Source: Anagrus nilaparvatae (lineage: Eukaryota > Arthropoda > Insecta > Hymenoptera > Mymaridae). Taken from it: 64,000 nucleotides of DNA. Both the position numbers and the translations under genes were made by a program. This document shows positions 1 through 14,230 of the stretch, one piece after another; the first letter of the stretch is position 1; every line of letters begins with the position of its first letter. The notes under the pieces were generated by a model, which saw only the letters and a program-made list of their open reading frames with translations, was not told the DNA's origin and searched no databases. The stretch is from assembly GCA_022575985.1 (NCBI GenBank), contig JAKSXM010000137.1:14960001-15024000 (forward strand). The letters are read 5' to 3'.

Positions 1-19
1 TCCCTATAAACATGTTACA

Positions 20-428
20 CACTGTATAAAGTAACTTTCTTATATTAACAAAAAAATTAGAACATTTTCGAAAAATTAGTACATTTCCGAAAAAATTTGT
101 AAATATTCGAAAAAAATCGTATATTTACTAAATTTAGTATATTAACAAAAAATTCGAGTATTCTCGATTTTTTTTTTGTGAATTCGCAAGAAAAATTGAT
201 AATTTACAATTTTTTTTCTCGAAAATTTCCGAAAAATAGTTGTGAATTTACAACTTTTTTCGTAAAATCACAAAAAGAAATCGAGAATTCTCGAATTTTT
301 CGAGAATATACTAAATTTAGTAAATTTACGATTTTTTTCGAATATTTACAAATTTTTTTGAAAATTTACAAATTTTTCGAAAAAATTCTATTTTTTTTGG
401 AAATCTAAGAAAGTTACTTTTTACAGTG
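20..428. mobile_element. Palindromic TA-type MITE, copy 1
   Basis: The ends are inverted repeats: CACTGTATAAAGTAACTTTC at the left, and at the right its near complement running ...AAGTTACTTTTTACAGTG. The two halves are complementary over almost the entire length, so the element could fold into one long hairpin. Inside, units of the type 'attttcgaaaaattagta' recur about every 20 bp, and 'tactaaatttagta' occurs in each arm. It has no coding capacity; the 76-residue open frame across it is a by-product of the repeats. Three other copies lie in the window. Confidence 0.85.
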
Positions 429-512
429 CATGTTAAAAAAATGAAAATTCAAACAAAAAAAAAATTTAACTTTTAAATAAGACTTCAAGATACTGCAATA
501 GCTATTTATTAA

Positions 513-650
513 ACAAGGGATAAAATATTGGTTTTGGCTTTGCATGCAGTTGTATCAAAGAACATAATACACTATACGCAGTATATTATGTTCTTTGGTT
601 GTATGCAGACAGCATGCAAAAGTCGAACCCCATATTTTGTCCTGTGTTCT
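513..650. repeat. Inverted repeat / foldback sequence
   Basis: An extended imperfect palindrome. The inner arms 'aaagaacataata' and 'tattatgttcttt' are perfect over 13 bp. Outer arms pair 'tttgcatgc' with 'gcatgcaaa', and 'ataaaatattggttttg' with 'cgaaccccatattttgt'. It is probably a small foldback MITE; no clear target duplication was seen. Confidence 0.6.
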
Positions 651-660
651 GAACAATAGT

Positions 661-732
661 TTTACATATAATGGGCAAAAAAGCCGTCTCCCGAGGGCAG
701 AAAATAGGCTTTTTTTGCCCTAGATATGTAAA
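661..732. repeat. Compact 72-nt hairpin
   Basis: The stem pairs 'tttacatat' with 'atatgtaaa' and then 'gggcaaaaaagcc' with 'ggcttttttgccc' (one extra T), leaving a loop of about 20 nt that contains 'ctcccgagggcag'. Its size resembles a pre-miRNA, but it adjoins another foldback sequence, so a transposon origin is at least as likely. Confidence 0.6.
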
Positions 733-3700
733 AGAAATTTCTATCTAATAATGGAGCTACAAAATGTTATAAAATCATTTAAAAATGACTATCTAATGTT
801 ACTTGGTACCTTAATTCGCAAACCTCCATTTTAAATATAATAAAAAATTTAATAGCTTTTTTAAAAATTTATTAAAATGATTAGAAATAAATAAAACAAA
901 GTATACTTAATTTTTATTCAATTTTTTCCTTGACCTTATAAAAAGTATTAAATTTAATAGTATTTTATAATAAATAAATAAACTAGGTCAAATTTATACA
1001 ATTACGTCAATGGGGATGAATAAAATATAAATGATATGTGTGTTTTATTTAAATTTTTATTTAAACAAATAAAAATACTTTCAAAAGGATATTTTTTTTC
1101 AGAATAAACTTCATTAATTTCAATTTTACATTAATTTTAAACCCCCAAAAAATTAAATATAATATTAGTGATATTGCTTTAAGAGTAAAACTACCCTTAA
1201 CCATGGGTTAAAAATTTCTTTGAATTTTTCCGTTCTAAATATCATCTGAAATAAATTAGCTAAGTGATTAATACACGATTTTTATACAATTTTGAAATAT
1301 AATATTGACCATGCATTAGTTTTAATCTTTTTGTAACACAAAAAATCTAATATTTTACCAACTTCAGTTCACAAAAAGACATAGGAAACCTGAAACCTCC
1401 TTAAATTTATTTAGAATCATATTCAATGTTTTAGCCCTCTCTCCACATATGTTTAAAAGAACGTAAAGAGAATTAATTTTTTTGTGCCATTAATGAAAAA
1501 CTTGCCATCTCTTATTCGTTAGCATAAGAAATGGTGTAATATTCGCTATTGGGACGGGTTTATTATTTCATTTTTTTTTTATGATTCTTCCGGCTACACT
1601 AGGCGACTTTTGAGTTTCTGTAAATTTAAGTCTATGTGGAGAGAGGGCTTTTGGGTTGTAACTTTCTAAGAGGTAATCTCTTGAGGCCTCAGCACCAATC
1701 AAAATAAATGCTTGCATTAATAGCAAAAAAACTCTTCGAATAATAAAAAAGGCCTTCTAAAATAATCTGCGAAATTCTTTGATTTTAATAAAATTTTATA
1801 AGTAGCTCTTCGGTTTTTCAGTACAAAAACTACATAAATTAAATAAAGCGTATTTTTTTCGCTTTCTTTAGTAAGAAAATACGCAATATTAAAAAATGAA
1901 GGTTAATAATAATACATTTAATAATATTCTATAAAAAAATATTTAATATAAAAATATTCTACTCAGAAATTTCACGTGCATCATAAATAGAATTTATTAT
2001 GTGAGTAAGATGAAAGAAAATTTAATTTAACTTTTTTTTTTTATTTATTAAATTCTGACGAATCACGTTTTTTTTATTTCCTATATAATAATAATTGACC
2101 TTAACTTTATGACCTAATCTTTTAATAAATTGACGTAATAAATAATATATTAATAAAAAAAAATATTTTTTTTTTAAAATTATATTTCAAATGAAATTTT
2201 ATGTGAATATAATTTTAATTAAAAGTAAATACTATACACTGTAGTATAAAAACTTTCAAATTTTAATTATAATATTTTTAAAGTACTTTTCAGATTAACT
2301 CCTTTTTTGTGAAATGATTGAAGAATTGCAAATTTTCAAATTAATTATGAAATATTAAATCTGAAAAATAATGCCATAGTTATTAAACTATTTATATTTG
2401 AAGGATTATTGGGGTCTACGAGTTTTCTGCAGGCATCTTTTAAATCAATGCCAGAAGTGGCTTCAGTGAGAAATTTAAGTTATTAAAGTCATACAGGTGG
2501 CTAAAATGAGATACAGCATAAATTAAAACATTTTTACTTCAGTGAATGAAAGTATATATTAAATATGGCCAAAGTCAATTTCTCCAAAGAAGAGATTTTG
2601 AAAGTATTTTAGGTTTTTGAAAAATGTTCCCAAAAAATGTCGAATTAAACCTTTGGAAAGCTGTACCCCCTTCATTTGGACAATGAAGCTTAGGCTAAAC
2701 TTTGGGTATGTTATCAGAAGGCTCTGTAGAGAGAAAAGTTTCGCTTTGTTTTAAGGAAGGCAACTAGCTGGAACCAACTACTTATTCACTAGAGCACTAG
2801 ATCCTTGGCGAAAAGCCTAAAACTACATTATTTCGGTTATTAATAAGTTTTAAGCCATAAAACTGGTTTCTTATAGGTCACCAAAATTTTTGTGGGCTGT
2901 CTTTAATTTAGGATTTGAGGGAGTTGTTCAAAAAATTCATTTTCAACATTGAGAGTCCGAAAAAAACTGCTGGGTCATAAATAGGGTACTTTGAAGTCTA
3001 GGAATTTGCTGGAAGTTAATAATTTTTATGTGTTTGAGCCCCCCGTCATTCGAATATTGAAAAGCTAACCTGGAAACTAGAAGCCAGTTTACGGATTCCA
3101 CCTAATATAAAATTCAAATTTAAATCAATATTTCGAAAACGATACTACCCTATTGAATATTTTTTGTTGCTAGTTTTAAATTCAAAGCCGAAATCTTAAA
3201 ATAACTAAATTCATTAACCCAGCATTTATGCATTACAGTGTGCAATAAATTATTGCATGATAAATCAAATAAACAAGATATTAATGATAATAAAATTTAA
3301 TTCTCGCATAATAAATAAATTGTTAACAATTGATTCATTGTCATGAATGAATAATATTAATTTAAACGTCTTTTTTCTTCATTAAAGTCAAAATCATCAA
3401 TTACGGTTAAAAAATAAAAAAAAAAATCATTAGAAATAATTAATCATAAAAAAATTTATTATTTATTTAAAAAAAATAAAAAATTTTAAATTATACATAA
3501 TATTTTAATAAAAAATTTATAATAAATAGAGACGGGAAACTCCGGACTTTGACCCTACAATATATGAATAAAAGCAAAATTACATTCAAGAGTAGGGAAG
3601 CTTGTAAAAGTTTTTAGTTGCCGGGCAGCAGTGCGCAGCTTTTAAACAGCCCCTAAATGTCCTGGTTTCATTCATATTCTACACAAATGCCGCTTGAATG

Positions 3701-6700
3701 AAATAACGTGGCTTCTTTCATACAAAATCTTCCGGTATAATTTTCTATAGTATTAGAGAAGGAAGTAAAATTTATTTATTGATTATTTGATAAAGATAGA
3801 GTAACTCTATAATGTTGAATAAAAAAAGAGCATGCGCATTTATGTAATTTGTTAGTTTTTCAATGGGAATGAATTAAAAGGGTGAATTGGTATGAATTGG
3901 ATTTTAAGTGAATGATGATAATTCATCATTATTAAACCAAAGTTGTACTAGTACTATACTAAACAGATTACACTCTGACTATGTCTATCTCATTTTTATT
4001 GGATATAAAATTTTTAATTCAAGCTTTTTTTTAAGTATTATTTATGGGTTTTAGTTTTATTTAGTTAATTAGACTGACCTAATATATATATTTATGAAAG
4101 GAGTATATTATGATTTTTTTTTAATTAAAAAATATGGATTTTTTATAGTTGTTAATCAGCCATATTTTAAAATGTCAGTTGATGCAAATAAAAGTTATTT
4201 CATGACTGACTTTTTTGCGTTCTGGCTAAATTTTTATGTACCAGGACTTTATAGGGCAGTCGTAGAGTCCTATTTCTTAGTTACTTTTTTTTGCTGATAA
4301 GTCAGTGAAATTTTGCAATGATTATTTATGTTTTTTGGGTCTCTGAAATAGGGCTACTAGCAAGTGTCTGTCAAAACCGGGCACGAGTGGTCATAGTGCT
4401 TACAATTTTTATCGGTCTTCGTTAGTCAACGAGCAAATTTTAGGCTTGGGTGAGAAAAATAAGTAATAAACTGTCTTGGGTCAATTTCTTTAAAATTTAG
4501 TCCCAAATTTTCTAATTATTATTCGGAAAAAACGTTTTTTGATATATCTAAAGACAAAAATAAAGAAAAAAATGAAATAAACGAAAATAAATCATTGTTA
4601 GGATTTATAAGTAAGAGTCGTTAGTTTCATTCATATTATACAATGACTAACTTATAATTATGAAGTTTCATTCATTATTATAAACTGAGTGGAAAATCCC
4701 AAAACAATTGAGAAACCCCAAATACAGAGTTCAAAATATTGTAGTATAGAATATGACAGCATAAATATATACTGTATTACACATACTGCGTAGAATTTGT
4801 GTTATATACCCATTCTGTAACACTGAGTAATTATAACTTAATTAAATGATTTCTTAACTTGATGGAATCATAAAAATATTTTTAAAATATAAAAAAGAAA
4901 AACGAGAATTAATAAATTAATATAAAATTATGAGTATAGTAATGAGGAAGCAATTAATTATTTTGATGAAAGAAGTAATCAGGTGATTCTAGAAGAATGA
5001 GTCAAAAGATGATAAATCTAATGACTTACGAATGTGAGTTAGTAACGAGATTCGCAGATATTTTATATAAATACTATTAAAAATCCTGGGTAATGGCTAG
5101 CTAATTTTTTATTTTGAATCAACTATTCATCGATGGTGATATGATTTTTTTTAGATTTCTATGATAGTTACCAGAATTCAATTGTTTTGACTCTAGGAGC
5201 TAAGTAAATTTCTGCACCATAAAATTGTTCCATAGTTGACAAATATAAACGATATCCAAAATCCCTGAAAAATTGATCTATAAAATGTTATGGCGATTAA
5301 CTGAACTTTGGTGTGAGGTAGAAACTATTTTCCAGATTTGCGTTAACACCTGTAATTTTATATGCATCAATTTTTACAGGTGTGGTTTTTCATGTCGACC
5401 ATATTTGACATCTGTATTCATTAGCCCAATTTGGGCGGGGTTGCAATTTTATTAATATTTAAAGATCTGGCTTTGAACGATTTATTTGTAAGAAATAAGT
5501 TTTAAAATTCAAATGGACAATTCTATTACTGAAAAATTGTTGAACTTGTGTGAATAAGGGATTCTACGCCATGTTTGGCTGAAGGGTCACAGGGAATGGT
5601 CCAAATTATTTTTTTTCAAACGTGTAACTAAAAGTGCTACTACTTTTTTTTGGCTTTTTGGATCCAATTTTAAATTTTTGGCAGCCTTTTTCACGTTTGA
5701 CCTATTATTTTGTAAATTTTCGCAAAATTTTCTTATGTTTGCTGTTAAATGCTCATTTTACCTTAAAAAATATTTTCATTTTAGGTACCTATATGAAATT
5801 TACCGCACACAGAAAAAAAATTAATTTCCACAATCAGAATTTCGGTAACGGCAATCGCATTTTTTTTTTAGCGTAGAATTAGATTTTGAAGTCCAAAATT
5901 TGGTTTGGGATATTTACTGCAGATTTAGAAAGCTCAAAATGAGTGGGAGAACTTATATTTAGTTAAATGCATTGTCAGAAAAGAATAATTAGCGCAGATT
6001 TTCGAGACCCTTCATTCCAACTTGGGCACCGTTGGCATGGAATCCCTTAAATAGTAACTTAAATAATAAACATATGAAATTATCTAATAATTCAAAAGCA
6101 CACAGAATAAAAAAATCATATAAAAAAACAAATACTTTAGTTATTAAACGACCTCGACTTATCTTATTTTTTTTCCACCCACGTCCAAATAATAATCATA
6201 ATAACAAAAAAAAAATCAACTTTCTGAATGGAGTTTTGCGCGTCAATGAAAATATAGTATATAATCTATTTTACACTTCAAAAAAGAAAAAAAATCAGTA
6301 TAGATGGTATTTTTTTACATGAAAAAATATTTTTCAACCAACGCATTTCAATAATTCTGAACCAGTTTTTGCTAATATACTTGTTTATATATTATATACT
6401 AAATGCATTTTGTATAAAAAATGATTTAATTAAAATTTTTATTCAAAAGTATAAAAATAGTAATAAGAACATCGTATATTTTAATAATATAATTTTATTG
6501 AATGAGATTAAATATTTGTATATTTTTTTGGGTTGATTATATTTTAAGTCTTTTAATTTACACAAGTTTTTATATATTTTATTATTAAGTTTGTAGCCCT
6601 GACATAATAATAACATTGAGATTATTATAAAATTAGTGTTTCGTACTTGTATAATGATTTTTTTTTAATTTTTTGAAATATACATTTTTTTAATGTTTGA

Positions 6701-7519
6701 TTGGTAGTATTTTATCAGTAATTACTTTTTCTTTGCTTATTATTAAAGCTGGAAAAATAAATAATGGTCATTTTAATTCATTTTTATTCAATGGTTTTCA
6801 TAAATGGGATTCTTCGAGTTCTTTTGCAAAATGTAATACAAATAGAGAAATTTTCATTGTGTAAAAGGTCCTCAAGAAGGAAATGCCACGTAGCATTCCC
6901 ATAAAATTAATGATCAAGGAGCAAAATTGAACCAAAAATGTGATAGGAATAAGATGTTAAAAATTCATTCCAAAGAGAGTTGATTTTTCCAAAAAAAAGT
7001 ATGAAAAAAAACGACCAACAAAAATCTACTAAAATGACAGTTTCTTATATTAGGAGTCTGGGATCCAAAAATGGCCAATAAAATATGAAAAAAATTTAAT
7101 TACAGTTGTCAGCACATAAAATCTAAAAAAACAAATCAATCATTGCTTGAAGTACAAATTAATAAATTTTGATTTAATTGATTAAACCGTAGAAAAATAA
7201 ATACTAACAGAATAAAATTTAATTTATAAAAACAAGTTTCTTTAGATAACTGATAGAAAAAAAAAACGGAAATTCAAAGGCTTTATAATTATATAAAAAA
7301 AGTAGACATTTCAGCAAATATAAATGTCAACAAATATAAATAATATAGTTTAAAGTATTTGACACAATTTATAAAAAAAAAATGAAGAATTTATATTATT
7401 AATGATAGTCATATGTTAAACACTTGAATTATTTTAAAAAAAACATATGCGAATAATTTTTTTTAACCCCCCTTTTTTTTATTAATATTTCATTTTTTTA
7501 AGCACCCTTTTTCTAACAT

Positions 7520-7695
7520 AAAACATGTTCATAAGGTGGGATATCCTCTAAGCAGGGGGGGGAGACAAAGTAACGTTTTAAGGGGGGTCAAAATTTGACT
7601 TTTTATTAGGGGGTAAAAAGTTTTAGGTGGGAAGGAGTCAAAAACTGACTTTCTTAGGGGGAGGGGGTCAAATGGACTTAAAATACTTTTGATTG
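7520..7695 (-). repeat. Poly-C/G repeat family, partial copy
   Basis: It carries 'aaacatgttcataagg', runs of 6-9 G and 'gggggtcaaatggactta', the same ordered signature seen in the better copies at 51.3 and 55.2 kb. Strand is given with the poly-C orientation as forward. Much of the tandem 'aagtccctaaa' part is missing. Confidence 0.5.
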
Positions 7696-9607
7696 ATTGA
7701 TTTCTAGGTATCCTACAATACCCAAAATAATAACAGAGATACTTTAAAAAATTATTTATATTGTCTTTTTTATATTACTTGAATAATTTTCTGCTAAAAA
7801 AAAAAATTACGTAATTTTTTTGTAGTAGAATATTTTTTATAAATGTTTTTTTTATTTTGATAGACGTTAAAATAACAAATGTTTATGTAAAATATTTGAA
7901 AGAAAAATAAAAAATAAAAATTATCAAAAAGTTAAGAAAATACATAAATTTTTTTAGTTTCAGAAAAAGTAAAAATATAAATTTTAAAATGTGAATGGAG
8001 TAAAAAATTTTGGGTGATTTTGATTGAAAAATGTATATTGTATTCAATTCAGATTATAAAAAAAAGCTCATAAAAAAAGAGGCTTAATTCCAGTCATATT
8101 AAGGTAATTTGGTATAAAATCGGAAATTAAATAGGAGAAGACTTCTATGGTTTTTTTGGTTGTTAAACCTAAATTTGAGGTCCAAAAAGGCTGCAAAAAA
8201 GAGGGTATACCCTTAAATAAACTAAAACACCCAGTTTTTAAGGGTTTTTTTGCAATATTTTGGATTTTCGTGAATATTTAGGTGTATTTTTTACCCATTT
8301 TCATCTCCCTGGAGAAGATATAAAAGATTACATAGTAGTCAAAATATGGCAAAACATTTTCGAATACTTGATTAACCGGTTAACACTCAATCGAAATTTC
8401 TTGGATAAAAAATTTTCTTATTCATGAAAAACTTTAAATTTTTTGCTAAAAACCTCACTTAGTTGGTTTTTCGGGTCAAACTTTCCATTCTCGAAGTCTA
8501 CTTAGGTTTTACTTACAAAGTTACAACCCCCGGATAATGGTGTATATCAGCCTGGAGTTGGAGCAAAACTAGATTAATAAAATATTTTTTAAATAAAAAA
8601 CTCACAGAGATGATTTTAAAATTATGAAATCATCTGCCTCATAAAAAAATAAATTAAACATCATTTTTGATATTAAAAAAAAAAAATAAAAAAAACTAAT
8701 TATTTTCTTAACCTGATCAAATCAATACAACTTTTATTGGTTGTCGCACCTTAAAAAAAAAATATATATATAAAAATTCTTTAGCCAAGTTATATGATAG
8801 TATTTTATTTTTTAAATGTATACATGTGTGTTTGTGCGTAATAAATATATTTTTTTGCGGGGGCCATAAATATATATACTTAAAGGTGTATTATGACGGA
8901 ATCATATTTCGAGGTTGAGTTGTGGTTTCAAATATATAAAAAAAAAAAGTTTCCTATTTACTTTTGCCTTCGTTATTTATTATTTATTATCATTATTATT
9001 ATTATTTTTTTAATTTATAAATATCAAAGTATTAAATTTTAAAATTGATTTTTTTTTTTATTTTTTCAGATTAGATATATGTAATTACTATCGATTTTTA
9101 TTATCTTTTTTTTATTTTATATTCAACATTTATGTTTGCAGAAATTATTTTTCTTTTTTGGCCAATAAGATTTTCTTTAGTTTTGAATTTTTAGTTCACC
9201 AAAAATTTTTTCATTATTTATTATTTAATCAATTCTTAGAATTATTAGATATTTATTTTAAATATTTTAAAATTAGCCTGCATGTTATTTTTTACTTTTC
9301 GAATTATTAATCGAATAAAGACTGCGTTCCAAATAGATAGATCCAAAGTAAGTACTACAATGTAATCGGAAAAGTTCAAAAAATGGTGTTTAAAATCAAA
9401 TTATCATTTACCAATTGTCAAACCAAATTATAAAATTCGGTTTGGGGACAAAAAATTTTTTTTTTTTTTTAAATTGCAATTATCAATCGGTATTTTTTTT
9501 GCAATCATCTATGCATTTATCATAAATTATCATAAAATGACTACCATAGTTTTTGGATTATAAAAAAATTGTATCGAATAAAAGCATGAAAGGCAATGCC
9601 AATATAA

Positions 9608-9866
9608 TAGCTTGTGGCTTGTGAATTCGCAACCAACGAATATGGGAACATGTTTAAATTTACATTCTGAATCTCGAAGCCTTTATAATTTTAAGTCCTT
9701 AAAAATGTTTAGTTCCTAAACTCCTTATTATTCTATATCCCTTTATCGAAATTATTCTAAGTTCTTTTGCCCCCACCCCCCTAAATATTGAACATTTGCC
9801 TCCAATATAGCACATTTGACTCCCCAAAAAATGACATACTTGAAATGCTTATAAACATGTTCAATG
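9608..9866 (+). repeat. Poly-C/G repeat family copy
   Basis: It begins with 'aaccaacgaatatgggaaca', followed by several 'taagtccctaaa'-like units and a run of C interrupted by A ('cccccacccccc'). It ends near 'aaacatgttcaatg'. The order matches the copies at 50.4 and 61.2 kb. Confidence 0.65.
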
Positions 9867-12800
9867 TTGATAAGTATAAATGAATGTAAACTATTATTGA
9901 AAAAGGGTATTCCTAGATTCAGTTAAATTATGGGCATCGACTGAAAAATTAAAATTAGGATTTCCTATTCGATATTGTTAAATAAAAATTGGTCAATTTT
10001 TGACTAGTAAAGTCTTATTATATAATCGAAGTTTCTACTACTTTTAGGACTCTTCAGAACTCTAAAAACCTTGGTCTTGAAAATTTGCTTTATAAATAAT
10101 TTTAAGCAATCGTAGGGTTTTAAAATTTAGGATTCAATTTATTAAATTTACTGTTTAGTCTTGAAGAGGCCTGAATACCGTCGAAATGTCGACCATTTTT
10201 ATTTTTAGTAATATAATGAAATAAGATTTTACTAACCTGAAATTGAGCATTTTTGTTCAACTTTTTATATTAATGCTAGGCGTTTTAATAAAATATTTAC
10301 TCTTCAAATAGGTACTTTGAAAAAGAAAGAATAATTTTATTTACTATAATATCATCAAAAAATTGATAAAATATTTATTTTTTGCTTAAATTAATAAAAT
10401 AAAATAAAAATATGCATTTGTGACAATTAATTAAATTATTTTTATCTGATTAAAATGAAAAAGAAAAAAAATACTTTAATTCCTGTAATAAAAGAAATAT
10501 AATAAAGGAGGTTAAAAGATAAATCATTGTTTATAATGTGTGCAGAATTAAAATAAATTGAAGAATAATTAAGTAAAATATTATTTATGATACATCATAA
10601 AAAATAAAGTAAATAAGATAATGTAATAAAAAATAAAAGTTATGTTAAGAATTTTCATTATTTTATTAAGAAGAATGTACTTAATTTTATTTCCGTTTTA
10701 TGTAATTGGACTAAAAAAAATCTTAATTTATGATTAATTACAATGGAATTCTTTGTAAAAATCAAAAAAATTGACGATTTCTCATAAAAATTAGAGTAGT
10801 GTAATTTTTGTTTAAATTATTTTCTAAGAATTGATTTTTATCTGTATAATTTGCTGCTTTAAAAAAAATATAATTTATGTTTTTTTTTATAATTAAAATG
10901 AAGACACGATTTTTATTTTAAGTTAATTTGATGAATTTTTTTAGTTAAGAAATTAAAATCAAAAATTAGTTTATTTTTTATTTTAGACGGGATGAAAATT
11001 TCAAATATTTTATGAAAAATTCATGAATTTTTAGTGTCCATACCTAAAAACCTATACCTAAAATTCTCTCTGATTATAAATTTCGAGAATCAAATTTCGA
11101 AATCCGAAACTTCAAAATTTTAAAATTAGATTGATTTAAATTTTTTACACAATTTGGCGAGCCTCAAATTTTAACCCATAAGAATTTTTCGTTGCTTTTA
11201 AATTTTTCCATTCTTTGAAATCAAACTTTGAGGCTGAAAATTAAGCCAAGTTTAAAAAAAAACACAAATAGGATCTAAAATGTCCGATTTTTTCGATCCC
11301 AAATTTTGATAATCTTGTCTGTTCTGTTTGCTTGGAACCATAGAAAACTGAAATTTGGTCAAAGAGTACCAAAATTCAACAGTACCGAGCGTTAAAATTC
11401 AATAAAAAACAAAATAAGTCAAGGTCTAATAAAACAAGCACTAAAATTAAAAAAAAAAAAAAAAAATCTGAATTAAAAACATAAAAAAAGTAAAATTTCT
11501 TAATTATCCTAACCATTTAAATACCAAGAAAACATTTTATCGATAAAAAAAGAAACAATAATAATAATGCGTGGGAATAAAATTTTTCTGAATCAAATTA
11601 AATATAATCAAACACGATTTCTTACTCAACAACTAAAATTTTTCGTTCATTCATACAATTTTAGATAATTCCATAAAAAAAAAAAACTTAAATATATCTT
11701 CTTTTTTTGTATACAAATAAACTGTCCCATTAGACTAATGACCGAAAATTTTGTATAAATTTAGATAATAACTTCCTCTTTTTTTTTCAATAATATAATA
11801 TGTCGATTAAAATTAGTCAAAAGATTAAAATATAATGACAAAAAAACGGTTAAAAATAATAATAATAATAATTTTTTTTAGCTATTAGCATAAATTAAAA
11901 ACCAATGGATTATAAAAAACGAAAAAGGTAAGATAAAATATCCGGTATTATAATAAATGCTTCCGATGTACGTTTTATCTGGTTGATGATAAAATTTTAT
12001 TTTATTATAGTTACTAAAATAAATTAAAACAATTTTTTAAAATAGCTATTAATGTATAATTACGCATTTTTTTAATATAAATTAATTTCTTGGTAAAAAT
12101 AACAATTTTATTTTTGCTTATAGTTCAATGTCTGATATAATTTTTAAAATAATAAAATTAATGTCAATTACATAAATAATTTTTTTTAAAACTTATATTG
12201 ATCGTGCCGCCAAATGCACTGTTTGTGAATCTCAATTCTGCGTAAATAAAAGCAAGTGAAACTTATGTTTTTTGGCCTCTTAAAACAAAATTTGGGGTCA
12301 CTTTTACCTGAAAGTGGTAGGTTAATTGTTATTAATAATTTGTTGTGAGATTGGTTAGAATTTAAGGGCTGAAGCTAGGAAATTTTAATATTTTAAAAAG
12401 AAACAAAAAAATTTGCATGTAATTTAACCTTCACAATTAAAATTCTAAATCTTTCATAAAATTCATGTACGAATCTCAAAACTAATAACATTTTTTTTAA
12501 ATTAATAACTACTTTTAAAATTTAAACATTCTCTAGCTTCCACCCTTTAATTCTGATCAATTTTGCAATAATTAGTTAATAATAAATGAAATGGTACTTT
12601 TAGGTAAAATAAACCCCAAATTTGGCTCTAGAATTCCAAAAATTCCAACACTTTTTTTTCTTGCATGATTTACGTGAATTTGGTGACACAAAAGTATTAA
12701 CAAATTCATAGAAAAGTAAAATTTTTTGTTTAGGGCTGTTTACTCGTACTTAATTAACCTTCTAAATTTTCAGTCTATTAGATTGTAATTTATTTTTATC

Positions 12801-13254
12801 AAATTGAAAGTGAAATTAAAATTTTTAGCACCTAAATAATTTCCAAAAATGAAAATGAAAACTGTTTGGTAAAAAACGAAATTTTGTTCCCAAATGGTGA
12901 AAATAGGCTACTTTAAATCCTGGAAATTATTTCTATCAAAATACAAATTTCTATTTCTACCATAAAAAAGCCATTTTTCCTTCTAAAATTTATCCTTTAA
13001 AGCAAATAATTTACCAAATCCTCCAAACAAATTAAAAATTGATAATGATAGAAAAAAAATTAAATATAGCCAACCAAAAAAACTTTATCTATTATCTAAA
13101 ACACATAAATTACTAAAAAAAATTTTACGTTTACACATATCTAAATTATATTCATTCATTATCACCTATATAACCATTAAAACCATTAACAAACATTAAC
13201 ACCGGAAATAAAACTTTTTTTTTAATACACAAACGTATTTATTTATTTATTGTA

Positions 13255-13274
13255 TGTGTGTGTGTGTGTGTGTG
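13255..13274. repeat. (TG)10 microsatellite
   Basis: Twenty bases of uninterrupted TG dinucleotide. Confidence 0.95.
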
Positions 13275-14205
13275 ATTGTATAAAAAAAGCAACAAATACT
13301 ATAAATGAATAAACAAGCTTTTATAATATCTAAATAAGTCTCTTGTGGAATTTCGAGGTTAACAGAGGCGTCTTGTTTGTATTTGCATTAATTATATTTC
13401 TTTATATAATAATGGCGCCGATGGTTATTTTATTCTTCTCCTTTTTATTTATTTATTTTTTTGCATTATTGATTTGCAGATGATGAAGAAATATTGTACA
13501 TTTAAACACAAACCCTGATATCGCGTGCAAGTTTAAAAAAAAAATTCACAGTAATTTGTTGTAAGAATAATTTATTTAAAAATGAAAAAAAAAAAATAAA
13601 TATAATGATTAAATTATAGGTATATTACAAAAAATTTAATAATTTCAAATGAAGATTGTTTAAATATTTAATTTAAATTATATATTTCTAAAAGATAAAT
13701 ATTTTAATAGTTTATTTAATTGATAAGTCAGTGTTATATTTTAAAACTTAATTTTGTTTATGAAATTCGTTGAGAATCGCACGTAGCTAAGGTAAATAGT
13801 AAGCGAATTCAATGCTCATAATAATATTGTATAAAATGTTTCTCGCAAGTGAAATTACTTCTAAATATTATACATTTATAAGTAACTGCATGTCAAAACT
13901 ATACTTTAGAATCGAAATTATTGCCTTAAAGCCGATATAAATACATATTAAAATTTGTGTTATTATAAAAAATAATAAGTAATCTTTTTTTTTTAATTTT
14001 TATGAATCTTGGTAGGTATGACACCTTTATTTTCACCCTTTCAACCCTTAAAATTTCCTTTTTCTAAACTTAATTTTTTTCATTTTGCACTATTAGGCTG
14101 CTAGATCCAAATCTGAAGTCAGAAATATATTTCAGGGGTTTGAAACCCTTATTTTCACCTCTTTTACTTTTAAAACTTCTTTTTTTTTTAACCCTAAATT
14201 ATTTT

Positions 14206-14230
14206 CATCCTATCCTATCCTATCCTATCC
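14206..14230. repeat. (TATCC)5 tandem repeat at the Helitron 5' end
   Basis: Five copies of a 5-bp unit (the first is CATCC) run directly into 'tatatatatatata'. Each unit offers an A|TC junction, the usual Helitron 5' insertion context. Confidence 0.8.

Noticed and set aside
178..408. 76-residue open frame
   Set aside because: It runs along the MITE repeat units and encodes Phe/Ile/Lys low-complexity sequence; a by-product of AT-rich DNA.
1490..1515. Minus-strand Trp-Gln codons as a candidate for the last eIF5B exon
   Set aside because: The frame closes within a few codons and the surrounding residues do not match the expected helix.
5634..6322. Open frames of 80 and 96 residues
   Set aside because: Composition is that of translated AT-rich DNA with poly-T and poly-A runs; no domain, no splice or codon signature.
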